16,674 nucleotides of DNA, taken from DATDYW01 sp044375695 (GTDB lineage Bacteria; Patescibacteriota; Minisyncoccia; Phycocordibacterales; JAACPR01). The stretch lies in NCBI GenBank assembly GCA_044375695.1, contig JBILMG010000018.1, forward strand, positions 1 through 16,674. The letters run 5' to 3'. Below the pieces are notes generated by a model. It searched no databases. It was not told the DNA's origin and saw only the letters and a list, made by a program, of their open reading frames with translations. This document shows, one piece after another, positions 1-5,111 of the stretch (positions within the stretch are counted from its first letter, which is position 1; each line of letters opens with the position of its first letter). The position numbers and the translations under genes were made by a program.

Positions 1-266
1 CCGGTCGAGCGAATGCCCCCAATGACGAGGGTCAGCACGCACGAGGCGGCAATGCCAAGTGGAATCCAGTTCCAGAGAGGTCGCGTCTTTGCCTTTTGCC
101 AACCGACCTCAGTCCAAAAGAAGGGCGAGGCGAGGAGTGCCGACAACGCGACAGCCGCAATCATGCCCGGAAAATCCAGGCTGAAGCGCGGCATGCCGAA
201 GTAGATGACGACCGTCCAGAAGAGAGTCTGGAGCAGGAGGTGCGAGATGTGCTTGATGTTTTTCAT
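1..266 (-). CDS. Membrane protein, N-terminal part (cut by window edge)
   Basis: The frame is open from an ATG at 266 to the window edge and encodes 88 residues with no stop. At least three hydrophobic stretches are visible, at about residues 8-25, 33-50 and 68-85, separated by short polar or aromatic turns, so this is the start of a multi-pass inner-membrane protein. I recognise no family. The start fits a well-formed leftward promoter (TTGACT, 17 nt, TAAAAT) and a leader of about 35 nt. It diverges from the Mur ligase gene across a roughly 100 bp AT-rich region. The frame on the opposite strand (13-204) has no promoter and does not encode hydrophobic segments. I am fairly sure the gene is real, but its function is unknown. 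Confidence 0.72.
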   Translation of the reverse strand, partial: MKNIKHISHLLLQTLFWTVVIYFGMPRFSLDFPGMIAAVALSALLASPFFWTEVGWQKAKTRPLWNWIPLGIAASCVLTLVIGGIRST

Positions 267-305
267 GTTTTGTAGAGCGAAGCCCAACCGAGGGCTTTCT
301 ATAGA

Positions 306-334
306 ATTTTAACCTATTTTTTGTATTTAGTCAA
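306..334 (-). promoter_or_regulatory. Sigma70-type promoter of the leftward membrane protein gene
   Basis: On the minus strand the -35 is TTGACT (329-334), the spacer is 17 nt and the -10 is TAAAAT (306-311). Transcription should start near 299, just before a small stem AAGCCC/GGGCTT (280-297) that would form at the very 5' end of the mRNA and may stabilise it. Confidence 0.65.
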
Positions 335-358
335 ATACACCAATTTGCCCCTGGCGCT

Positions 359-364
359 TATACT
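359..364 (+). promoter_or_regulatory. -10 box of the Mur ligase gene; predicts a leaderless mRNA
   Basis: TATACT ends 6 nt before the ATG at 371, so transcription would begin at about the A of the start codon. No Shine-Dalgarno sequence is present and the -35 is weak. Confidence 0.55.
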
Positions 365-370
365 CGCCCC

Positions 371-1624
371 ATGGAAAAAGCACTCGAAGCAGCCCGAAAG
401 CTTATCCCCCGCCGGCTCTTCAAGCTGGCGCAGCCGGCCTACCACTGGGGCTGGGCCATGCTGGGCAAGGTTTGGTACGAGCCCAGCTACCGCAACCTAA
501 AAATCATCGGGGTTACCGGCACCAAGGGTAAAACCAGCGTCTCGGAACTCGTTTTCGCGGGGCTCATCGGCGCGGGCAAGCGAGCCGGGCTAGCCAACGG
601 CCTGCGCTTCGTCCGCGACGGCATCTCGCTCGGTCGCTCGGCCGGATCGATGCCCGGGCGCGCCACCCTCCCCCGCTTTCTGGCGCAGGCCGCCAAAGAC
701 GGCTGCGAGTTTGCCGTGGTCGAGATGACGTCCGAAGGGGCAGCCCAGTTCCGGCACCTGCCGATTCCGCTCGACGTCTGCGTCGTCACCAACTTCGCGC
801 CCGAACACATCGAATCGCACGGCTCGCTCGAAGCCTACCGCGAGGCGAAGTTCCGCATCGTCCGACAACTCAAACGCGGCAGAACCCTGGTGCTCGACGG
901 GGACTGCGCGATGCTCGAACCGTTCGCGGCCGAAGGCGCCAAGATTGGGGCCAGGGTAATTTCTCTTAAGCTCGAAGGTAGCGGCGCCACCTGGAACGAC
1001 GAAGGCGCCACGGTGCCGCTCGGCGGCGCGACGGCTAAAACGATTCTCCCGGGAGCCTTCGGCGCCAAGAACGTGCTCCTCGCGGCCGAAGCCTGCCGCG
1101 CCCTCGGGGTAGCCGAGGCGGGCATCGCCGCCGGTATCACCGCCCTCGAGAAGATTCCCGGCCGCGCCGAGCGCGTCGTCGCCGGTCAGCCGTTCCTGGT
1201 GGTTGTCGACTACGCCCACACGCCGGACTCGCTAGCGGCGCTCCTGGACGCCTACGAAGGCCACCGACGAATCTGCGTCACCGGCTCTGCTGGCGGCGGG
1301 CGCGACAAGTGGAAGCGCCCAGAGATTGGCCGCGTAGCCGCCGAAAAAGCGGAAATCGTAATTGTGACCGACGAAGACCCGTTCGACGATGACCCCGCGC
1401 AAATTGCCGCCGAGGTGGCCTCTGGCGCGAACGGCAAGGCGGAAATTATTCTCGACCGCCGCGCGGCTATTGTCCGTGCCCTCTCCCTCGCCAAACCCGG
1501 CGACGCCGTCATCTTGGCCGGCAAGGGCGCCGAACAGGGCACGCCTCGGAAAGGCAAGGTTGAGCCGTGGGACGAGGTCACCGTTGCCCGCGAAGAGCTG
1601 GCGAAGCTCGGCTTCAAAGACTAG
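371..1624 (+). CDS. murE: MurE-like Mur ligase lacking the N-terminal domain
   Basis: This 417-residue Mur ligase most resembles MurE, the cytoplasmic ATP-dependent enzyme that adds the third amino acid to UDP-MurNAc-dipeptide in peptidoglycan synthesis. Visible features are the ATP loop GVTGTKGKT (residues 47-55), the HIESHG region with a lysine at about 160 where family members carry a carbamylated lysine, VVDYAHTPDSL (278-288) at the start of the C-terminal domain, and GGGRDKWKRPEIG (308-320). The usual N-terminal UDP-binding domain of about 80-90 residues is missing; only about 45 residues precede the P-loop. The MurE position usually reading DNPR reads DEDP, followed by an acidic FDDDP, so the amino acid added cannot be predicted. 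The gene has its own promoter and terminator. The Mur ligase assignment is firm; the substrate is uncertain. Confidence 0.88.
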   Translation: MEKALEAARKLIPRRLFKLAQPAYHWGWAMLGKVWYEPSYRNLKIIGVTGTKGKTSVSELVFAGLIGAGKRAGLANGLRFVRDGISLGRSAGSMPGRATLPRFLAQAAKDGCEFAVVEMTSEGAAQFRHLPIPLDVCVVTNFAPEHIESHGSLEAYREAKFRIVRQLKRGRTLVLDGDCAMLEPFAAEGAKIGARVISLKLEGSGATWNDEGATVPLGGATAKTILPGAFGAKNVLLAAEACRALGVAEAGIAAGITALEKIPGRAERVVAGQPFLVVVDYAHTPDSLAALLDAYEGHRRICVTGSAGGGRDKWKRPEIGRVAAEKAEIVIVTDEDPFDDDPAQIAAEVASGANGKAEIILDRRAAIVRALSLAKPGDAVILAGKGAEQGTPRKGKVEPWDEVTVAREELAKLGFKD

Positions 1625-1629
1625 CGGCG

Positions 1630-1650
1630 AGCGCCCTCCGGGGCGCTTTT
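1630..1650 (+). terminator. Rho-independent terminator after the Mur ligase gene
   Basis: The stem AGCGCCC/GGGCGCT with a TCCG loop is followed by TTT, starting 6 nt after the TAG stop. The fpg -10 box begins only three bases after the T run. Confidence 0.7.
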
Positions 1651-1658
1651 GCTAGGGT
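1650..1658 (+). promoter_or_regulatory. Extended -10 promoter of fpg; predicts a leaderless mRNA
   Basis: TGC-TAGGGT is an extended -10 (hexamer 1653-1658) ending 6 nt before the ATG at 1665. It directly abuts the upstream terminator. There is no Shine-Dalgarno site. Confidence 0.5.
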
Positions 1659-1664
1659 AGCAAC

Positions 1665-2606
1665 ATGCCCGAGCTGCCAGAGGTAGAGATGACCGTCCGC
1701 GGCCTCGACGAGGCTATTTCTGGCGCCTCTATCAAAGATTTCTGGACCGACTTTCACAGCGCGCGAGCCGGCGGCAAGGACGACATCAAGAACCCGACGC
1801 ACTACGCCCTCCTGCGCCGAAAAGCCCGCGGGAAAAAGATTCTGCGCGTCGAGCGTCGCGCCAAGAACGTGCTCATTCGGCTCGAGGGAGACCTCACCGT
1901 GCTGGTGCACATGAAAATGACCGGTCATTTCCTGGTTGGACGATTCGCGCACGACCGAAAAGAGAACCGGTGGAACGCGGCCGAGGAGGGCCCCATGCGC
2001 GACGACCCGTATAACCGTCACGTCCGCTTCCTCATCGAGCTCGAGGACGGCCGATCTGTCGCGCTTTCCGACATGCGCCGCTTCGCCAAGGTGGCCCTCG
2101 TCGAAGGGAACCCTCACCAGAGCGCGCACCTCAAAGACCTGGGGCCAGAGCCGCTCCACGACTCCTTCACCTTTCCCGTTTTCAAGGAGCGGCTGCTGCG
2201 ACGCGGCGGCAAGGCAATCAAAACCGCGCTCATGGACCAGTCGTCCTTTGTGGGCGTTGGAAACATCTACTCGGACGAGGCGCTGTGGCGAGCGGGCATT
2301 CACCCGGAAGAGCGGGCGGCAAACGTTTCAGACGAAAAAATGAGGGCGCTCTGGAAGGCGACGCGCGAGGTCTTGGCCGCCGGCGTCTACATCGACGACG
2401 ACGCGACCGCCGAGTACCGCCGCCCCGACGGGCACAAATCTAACTTCTCCCTCCCCCGCCGCGCGTACCGGCAAACCGGCAAAACGTGCCAGCGCCGCGG
2501 CTGCGCCGGAAAGATTGCGCGAAAGATTGTGAGCGGCCGCAGCGCGCACTTCTGCGACACCTGTCAGCCGATGCCGGCCAAAAAGAAAAGCGGCCTAGGC
2601 CGCTAG
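1665..2606 (+). CDS. mutM: Formamidopyrimidine-DNA glycosylase (Fpg/MutM)
   Basis: This 313-residue base-excision-repair glycosylase/AP lyase removes oxidised purines such as 8-oxoguanine and FapyG. The family-defining N-terminus MPELPEVE supplies the catalytic Pro2 and Glu3. The lysine of RRAKNVL (K67) matches the conserved catalytic-domain lysine. HMKMTG (82-87), DMRRFAK and GVGNIYSDEALWRAGIHPE (helix-two-turn-helix) follow. The C-terminal zinc finger has C275, C280, C297 and C300, and R292 lies in the GRSAHFC hairpin; the C-x4-C first pair is within the range known for the family. The protein is about 40 residues longer than E. coli Fpg, partly from a polar insert at about residues 30-45 and a charged insert at 92-115. 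Its last codons double as the terminator of the convergent gene. Confidence 0.96.
   Translation: MPELPEVEMTVRGLDEAISGASIKDFWTDFHSARAGGKDDIKNPTHYALLRRKARGKKILRVERRAKNVLIRLEGDLTVLVHMKMTGHFLVGRFAHDRKENRWNAAEEGPMRDDPYNRHVRFLIELEDGRSVALSDMRRFAKVALVEGNPHQSAHLKDLGPEPLHDSFTFPVFKERLLRRGGKAIKTALMDQSSFVGVGNIYSDEALWRAGIHPEERAANVSDEKMRALWKATREVLAAGVYIDDDATAEYRRPDGHKSNFSLPRRAYRQTGKTCQRRGCAGKIARKIVSGRSAHFCDTCQPMPAKKKSGLGR
2580..2604 (-). terminator. Terminator of the kinase-like gene, inside the 3' end of fpg
   Basis: The perfect 16-bp palindrome AGCGGCCTAGGCCGCT (2589-2604) reads into TTTCTTTTT on the minus strand. It begins within the shared CTAG stop overlap. On the plus strand the same bases encode the fpg tail SGLGR and its stop. 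Confidence 0.72.
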
Positions 2607-3274
2607 AGGTGGACTTTAACGTAGGGGTAGCCCCTCTCCCAGCAGCAACCGCAAACGACGATTCGCTCCGCGATCTCCCGCGGAGAATACCGAGCCGTAG
2701 AGATCAGCAGGTCGAACGGAGCCGCCTGAATCTCTCCGTGGCCAAGGGTTCCGGCGGCGGCCGCCGCAATCTCGGCAGGCGGGTAGGTTAGGCCGTAACC
2801 TTCGAGGAAGCGCGCCGAATCTTTCTCGTCACGTCCGGTGATTTCCGAGACATTGACGCCGCGGCGCGCCGCGCGAATTTCGGCTGGACAGTAAAGCCAG
2901 ACACGGAAAACCTTTTTTCCGGACTCCCCGGACATGTGGCACGCGAGACGTCCGGCAACAATGCCGAGCGGCTGCTCTCGGTAGAAGCCGAGGGTGCGTT
3001 CGTCAATTTTTGGGTCGAGGTCGGCGCCCATTGTGGCGATGTACTCGTCGATGGTTTTACCTTCGTCTCTGGCCCACTGGCGCGGCAGCGAGCCGCAGTC
3101 GAGGGTGCCGTAGTCGCCGTAGCCGTCAGACGACAACCTGGCAACTAGCGTTTTCAGTGTTTCGGTTTTTCCGCAGCCGGTCAGGCCGCTGATTCCGACA
3201 AGCGCCGGAGGGTCGAGGAGGCTTCGGCGGTTTTTGGTTTCTGGTGGTGGTGACTTTTCTTGGATGGTGCTCAT
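2603..3274 (-). CDS. Cytidylate-kinase-like P-loop kinase
   Basis: This 223-residue protein has a clear P-loop GLTGCGKT (residues 30-37) after a proline-rich N-terminus of about 24 residues. The order of elements recalls the archaeal-type cytidylate kinase: P-loop, a GSLPRQWARDEGKTIDEY segment like the NMP-binding region, a DPKIDERT segment, then a core strand followed by PAEIRAARRGVNVSE and a RDEKDSARFLEGYG lid-like stretch. Such enzymes phosphorylate CMP/dCMP. The C-terminus is cysteine-containing (CGCCW) and unusual. Promoter: TTGACG, 17 nt, TAGTCT, with 11 nt to the ATG. It converges on fpg with a 4-base stop overlap and diverges from tRNA-Lys. The kinase fold is likely; the exact substrate is inferred and could be another nucleoside monophosphate. 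Confidence 0.62.
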   Translation of the reverse strand: MSTIQEKSPPPETKNRRSLLDPPALVGISGLTGCGKTETLKTLVARLSSDGYGDYGTLDCGSLPRQWARDEGKTIDEYIATMGADLDPKIDERTLGFYREQPLGIVAGRLACHMSGESGKKVFRVWLYCPAEIRAARRGVNVSEITGRDEKDSARFLEGYGLTYPPAEIAAAAAGTLGHGEIQAAPFDLLISTARYSPREIAERIVVCGCCWERGYPYVKVHL

Positions 3275-3285
3275 GGTTCTCGCCG

Positions 3286-3314
3286 AGACTATCTGGCGGC
3301 GGGAGCCTCGTCAA
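3286..3314 (-). promoter_or_regulatory. Promoter of the kinase-like gene
   Basis: On the minus strand the -35 is TTGACG (3309-3314), the spacer is 17 nt and the -10 is TAGTCT (3286-3291). The ATG at 3274 follows after 11 nt, leaving a leader of about 4 nt. The site lies back to back with the tRNA promoter. Confidence 0.5.
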
Positions 3315-3329
3315 AATTCTCAAAAAATG

Positions 3330-3335
3330 TAGTAT
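3330..3335 (+). promoter_or_regulatory. -10 box for tRNA-Lys
   Basis: TAGTAT ends 9 nt before the tRNA 5' end, so the precursor would carry only about 2-3 extra 5' bases. A -35 at the expected distance is poor. Confidence 0.4.
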
Positions 3336-3344
3336 CTACCCCGA

Positions 3345-3420
3345 CCGCCTATAGCTCAGTTGGTAGAGCACCCGCCTTTTAAGCGGAGGGTCGTAGGTTC
3401 GAATCCTACTGGGCGGACCA
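3345..3420 (+). tRNA. tRNA-Lys (anticodon TTT), CCA encoded
   Basis: This is a 76-nt cloverleaf. The acceptor stem is CCGCCTA/TGGGCGG (one G-U pair), followed by discriminator A and an encoded CCA. The D arm is GCTC...GAGC. The anticodon loop CTTTTAA gives anticodon TTT (lysine), on stem CCCGC/GCGGA, whose outermost pair is C-A. The T arm is GTAGG-TTCGAAT-CCTAC. The first pair is C1-G72 rather than the more common G1-C72. The 3' 23 bases, from the T-loop through CCA, are repeated in inverted orientation 31 bp downstream, which is unusual. Frames antisense to this gene give the well-known spurious VGFEPTT-type peptides and are not genes. Confidence 0.95.
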
Positions 3421-3482
3421 AAAAGAAACTTTCGACCCCGTGAGGGGCCGGTTTCTTTTTGGTCCGCCCAGTAGGATTCGAA
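3398..3482 (+). repeat. 32-bp perfect inverted repeat that includes the tRNA-Lys 3' end
   Basis: The left arm (3398-3429) runs from the tRNA T-loop through CCA into AAAAGAAAC. The right arm (3451-3482) is its exact reverse complement. The 21-bp loop holds a CCCC/GGGG hairpin (3436-3447). A read-through transcript could fold the T arm and acceptor strand into the competing long hairpin. The inner part, with its downstream GTTTCTTTTT, is probably the tRNA terminator. Confidence 0.9.
3436..3460 (+). terminator. Probable terminator after tRNA-Lys
   Basis: The stem CCCC-GTGA-GGGG, extendable by AAAAAGAAAC/GTTTCTTTTT, ends in a T-rich run. Because the A-rich arm mirrors the T-rich arm, it could work in both directions. 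Confidence 0.5.
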
Positions 3483-3619
3483 AGCCGCAGCCGAGCCGAA
3501 GGCTCCGGTTCCGTCCGAAGGAACCGGCGGCGAGGCGGGGTCGCGAGCACTTAGGATTTTGGAATTCGTTCGAGTATCAAAGAATTCCAAAATACTTAGT
3601 GACTCGTGACCGAATCCTA
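3472..3619. repeat. Palindromic repeat element, copy 1 (148 bp)
   Basis: The element is bounded by TAGGATTCG (3472-3480) and its inverse CGAATCCTA (3611-3619), which match the T-arm sequence of the neighbouring tRNA. Inside are small hairpins (GAGCC/GGCTC at 3493-3505; CCGGTTCC/GGAACCGG at 3505-3527), a 26-bp block (3529-3554) identical in copy 2, a 12-bp hairpin (3556-3567 with 3582-3593; loop 3568-3581 starting GTTCGAG) and a 21-bp block (3594-3614) also identical in copy 2. GTCGCGAG and CTCGTGAC on either side extend the hairpin to nearly 30 pairs. There is no coding potential. Confidence 0.85.
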
Positions 3620-3635
3620 CGGTGCCTGCGCACCG
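3620..3635. repeat. Small hairpin between the two palindromic elements
   Basis: CGGTGC-CTGC-GCACCG, nested inside the pair CGAATCCTA (3611-3619) and TAGGATTCG (3642-3650), links copy 1 to copy 2. Confidence 0.6.
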
Positions 3636-3641
3636 TTTCGT

Positions 3642-3769
3642 TAGGATTCGAAGGTCGCAGCCATGCTGAGGCTTTGCGAGACAGGCGAGGCGGGGTCGCG
3701 AGCACTTAGACTTTTGGAAACCGTTCGAGGATAAGAGGTTTCCAAAAGACTTAGTGACTCGTGACCGAA
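3642..3769. repeat. Palindromic repeat element, copy 2 (about 128 bp)
   Basis: It starts with TAGGATTCGAA and shares the 26-bp block (3684-3709) and the 21-bp block (3749-3769) with copy 1. The hairpin (3711-3722 with 3737-3748) has a different but fully paired stem, and the 14-nt loop again starts GTTCGAG. Three stem pairs differ from copy 1, each by changes on both sides that keep pairing. The right end overlaps the last codons and stop of the leftward membrane protein gene. The terminal inverted repeat is degenerate here (CCGAAGCCC). Confidence 0.85.
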
Positions 3770-4101
3770 GCCCAAAGTTTTATTAACGCTTCAGCGGCAG
3801 CGGGGATGCCAACCACGAGCAAACCTAAAGTGAGCCGCCACATTTGTTTTGCGTATTTCTCGTTGCTTCTGGCAAGAGATTCGTTGGAAGAAATAAGCTT
3901 GTTCACACCATCGCCAAGAGCCTGTCTCAGCTCGCTAACCGAGACGGGAATCTGGTGGTGAAGAACAGCTACAGCAGCCGTGAGATTCCGGCTACTATCG
4001 GTCTCCAGCACTCCGAGCGCTGCCTTCAGCAAATTGTCTTCCCCCGTTTTCGTGCCAACCAGATACCCGCTAACAATCTCTTCAGCTTTCTTAGGATCCA
4101 T
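3751..4101 (-). CDS. Small protein with a C-terminal membrane anchor, unknown function
   Basis: The 116-residue product has a polar, mostly helical N-terminal two thirds (lysine/glutamate-rich at 1-10, a helix-prone SVSELRQALGDGVNKLISSNESLARSNEKYAKQ-like region broken by few prolines) and one transmembrane helix at about 88-110. It looks like a tail-anchored or single-span coiled-coil protein; I recognise no family. It lies 26 bp after holA on the same strand and is probably its operon partner; GCAGG 4 nt before the ATG is a weak ribosome site. The last residues (about ASVTSH) and the TAA stop come from the end of the palindromic repeat, so the original C-terminus may have been replaced. It stops with TAA, unlike most neighbours. 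Confidence 0.68.
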   Translation of the reverse strand: MDPKKAEEIVSGYLVGTKTGEDNLLKAALGVLETDSSRNLTAAVAVLHHQIPVSVSELRQALGDGVNKLISSNESLARSNEKYAKQMWRLTLGLLVVGIPAAAEALIKLWASVTSH

Positions 4102-4127
4102 TTAACCTGCTTTGCTGATAAGAATTC

Positions 4128-4847
4128 CTACACCCCGCCCAACACCAACCTCTCCATCGCCCTTCCCAAATCTCCCCTGCCCTCGTGGGCGCGGTGGTAC
4201 GCCTCGACGAGGCCGTCCGCAAATTTCTCGAGCTCGCCCGCTGGCCACTTGGCCGCCATTCTCTTAAATTTTCCGTGCACGAAAGGCTTCTGCCCCGACT
4301 CTTCCGGTGTCGCCGCACGCGAGGCTAGGAGCGCCGACTTAACGCCCCACCACACGATGCCGTGCACCTCTTCGGCCGCAGACTCGTCGAGTGCCTCGAC
4401 CAGCAGCTTCCAGGCCTCGCGACGATCGCGGCCAACAATCGCGTCGGCGAGGGCGAACCGTCCGCCATCGAAGCCCGCGGCTGCCTTCGCCGCGCCCTTG
4501 CTCTCGACAACCTTCTCGGCAACAGCGGCAATTGGCCCGAGCTTTGCCTCATCGAGCTCGCCCTCAACCCACACGAAAACGTTGCCGCTCCCCTTCATCG
4601 CCTCGAGCGTCTGCATGACCTCGCCGGCGGCAGCCGACACCGCGAGCGCGCCGTTCATGACCACGATGTGCGCGGGGGCAAAAAGTCCCCCAGAAACCAA
4701 GAGCTCCGAAAAACGGCCCGAGTCCCAAGGATCAGACTGCACGCGAAAGACCAAGGCGCCGGGACGCTTCTTGGCGAGCGCGTCGGAGAGCTCGCGCGCC
4801 TTCTGGAGGGACTTACCCTTGTCGGACCCGTGGAAGAAGTAAATCAC
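4128..4847 (-). CDS. holA: DNA polymerase III delta subunit (HolA-like)
   Basis: This 239-residue protein resembles HolA, the clamp-loader subunit that opens the beta clamp. The N-terminal IYFFHGSDKGKSLQKARELSDAL corresponds to the family start (Y-x-x-x-G-x-D/E plus a long helix). The helical GRFALADAIVGRDRREAWKLLVEAL and EEVHGIVWWGVKSALL segments match the conserved middle/C-terminal part, and YHRAHEGRGDLGRAMERLVLG is the terminal helix pair (usually AD/K-x-G). It is about 100 residues shorter than E. coli HolA, mostly in the middle AAA-like part. The start is GTG at 4847: an upstream ATG runs into a stop, and the GTG sits 6 nt after a TACAAT -10. Assignment is from motif order; likely but not certain. 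Confidence 0.72.
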   Translation of the reverse strand: MIYFFHGSDKGKSLQKARELSDALAKKRPGALVFRVQSDPWDSGRFSELLVSGGLFAPAHIVVMNGALAVSAAAGEVMQTLEAMKGSGNVFVWVEGELDEAKLGPIAAVAEKVVESKGAAKAAAGFDGGRFALADAIVGRDRREAWKLLVEALDESAAEEVHGIVWWGVKSALLASRAATPEESGQKPFVHGKFKRMAAKWPAGELEKFADGLVEAYHRAHEGRGDLGRAMERLVLGGV

Positions 4848-4853
4848 CCAATC

Positions 4854-4859
4854 ATTGTA
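4854..4859 (-). promoter_or_regulatory. -10 box of holA; predicts a leaderless GTG mRNA
   Basis: TACAAT (minus strand) ends 6 nt before the GTG at 4847. It follows directly after the terminator of the upstream operon. Confidence 0.6.
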
Positions 4860-4874
4860 CCCGTTCCGGGTGCC

Positions 4875-4905
4875 AAAAAAGAAAAGGAGCCTTAATTAAA
4901 GCTCC
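4875..4905 (-). terminator. Terminator of the tsaE-polA-small protein unit
   Basis: The minus-strand stem GGAGCTTT/AAGGCTCC (one G-U pair) with an AATT loop is followed by TTTTCTTTTTT. The TAA stop of the small protein lies inside the stem. Confidence 0.75.
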
Positions 4906-5087
4906 CGCCGCTCTGCCTTAGAGCCGAGACCGGAAAGGCTCCGTATCAGCCGATCGGTGCCGGGGCCGCCGTCACCCCACCGATCATCTTCAGGCTCAGC
5001 GTTCCGCAGAATTCTCCCGGGGTGCTTGCCCGACTTTCCGGTGCCTCTATTTTTTGTTTTTGCGTCTCGTTTTTTAGGTGCCGCCAT
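4896..5087 (-). CDS. Small basic protein downstream of polA, unknown function
   Basis: The 63-residue product is strongly basic at its N-terminus (MAAPKKRDAKTKNRGTGKSG, then KHPGR), with an acidic patch EPEDDRWGD and a short C-terminal helix (GSKAERREL). It has no hydrophobic segment and looks like a nucleic-acid-binding or disordered protein; I recognise no family. Support for reality: it begins 24 bp after the polA stop, has one of the few good ribosome sites in the window (GAGAGG, 8 nt before the ATG), and its TAA stop is built into the operon terminator. It is probably co-transcribed with polA. Confidence 0.6.
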   Translation of the reverse strand: MAAPKKRDAKTKNRGTGKSGKHPGRILRNAEPEDDRWGDGGPGTDRLIRSLSGLGSKAERREL

Positions 5088-5111
5088 AACGTTTCCTCTC
5101 TCGGGGAAATG

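Noticed and set aside
13..204. Rightward 63-codon open frame at the window start
   Set aside because: The opposite strand encodes a hydrophobic membrane protein with a good promoter.
3336..3590. Leftward open frames across tRNA-Lys containing a VGFEPTT-like stretch
   Set aside because: This peptide is the known artefact of translating the complement of a tRNA T-arm; the tRNA is clear.
3472..3769. CRISPR array or integron attC sites
   Set aside because: Only two units, palindromic and about 130-150 bp, no spacer pattern, and no attC core (RYYYAAC/GTTRRRY) or integrase.
3844..4842. Rightward 332-codon open frame
   Set aside because: Antisense to holA and the small membrane protein; low-complexity Ser/Ala/Pro composition and no promoter.
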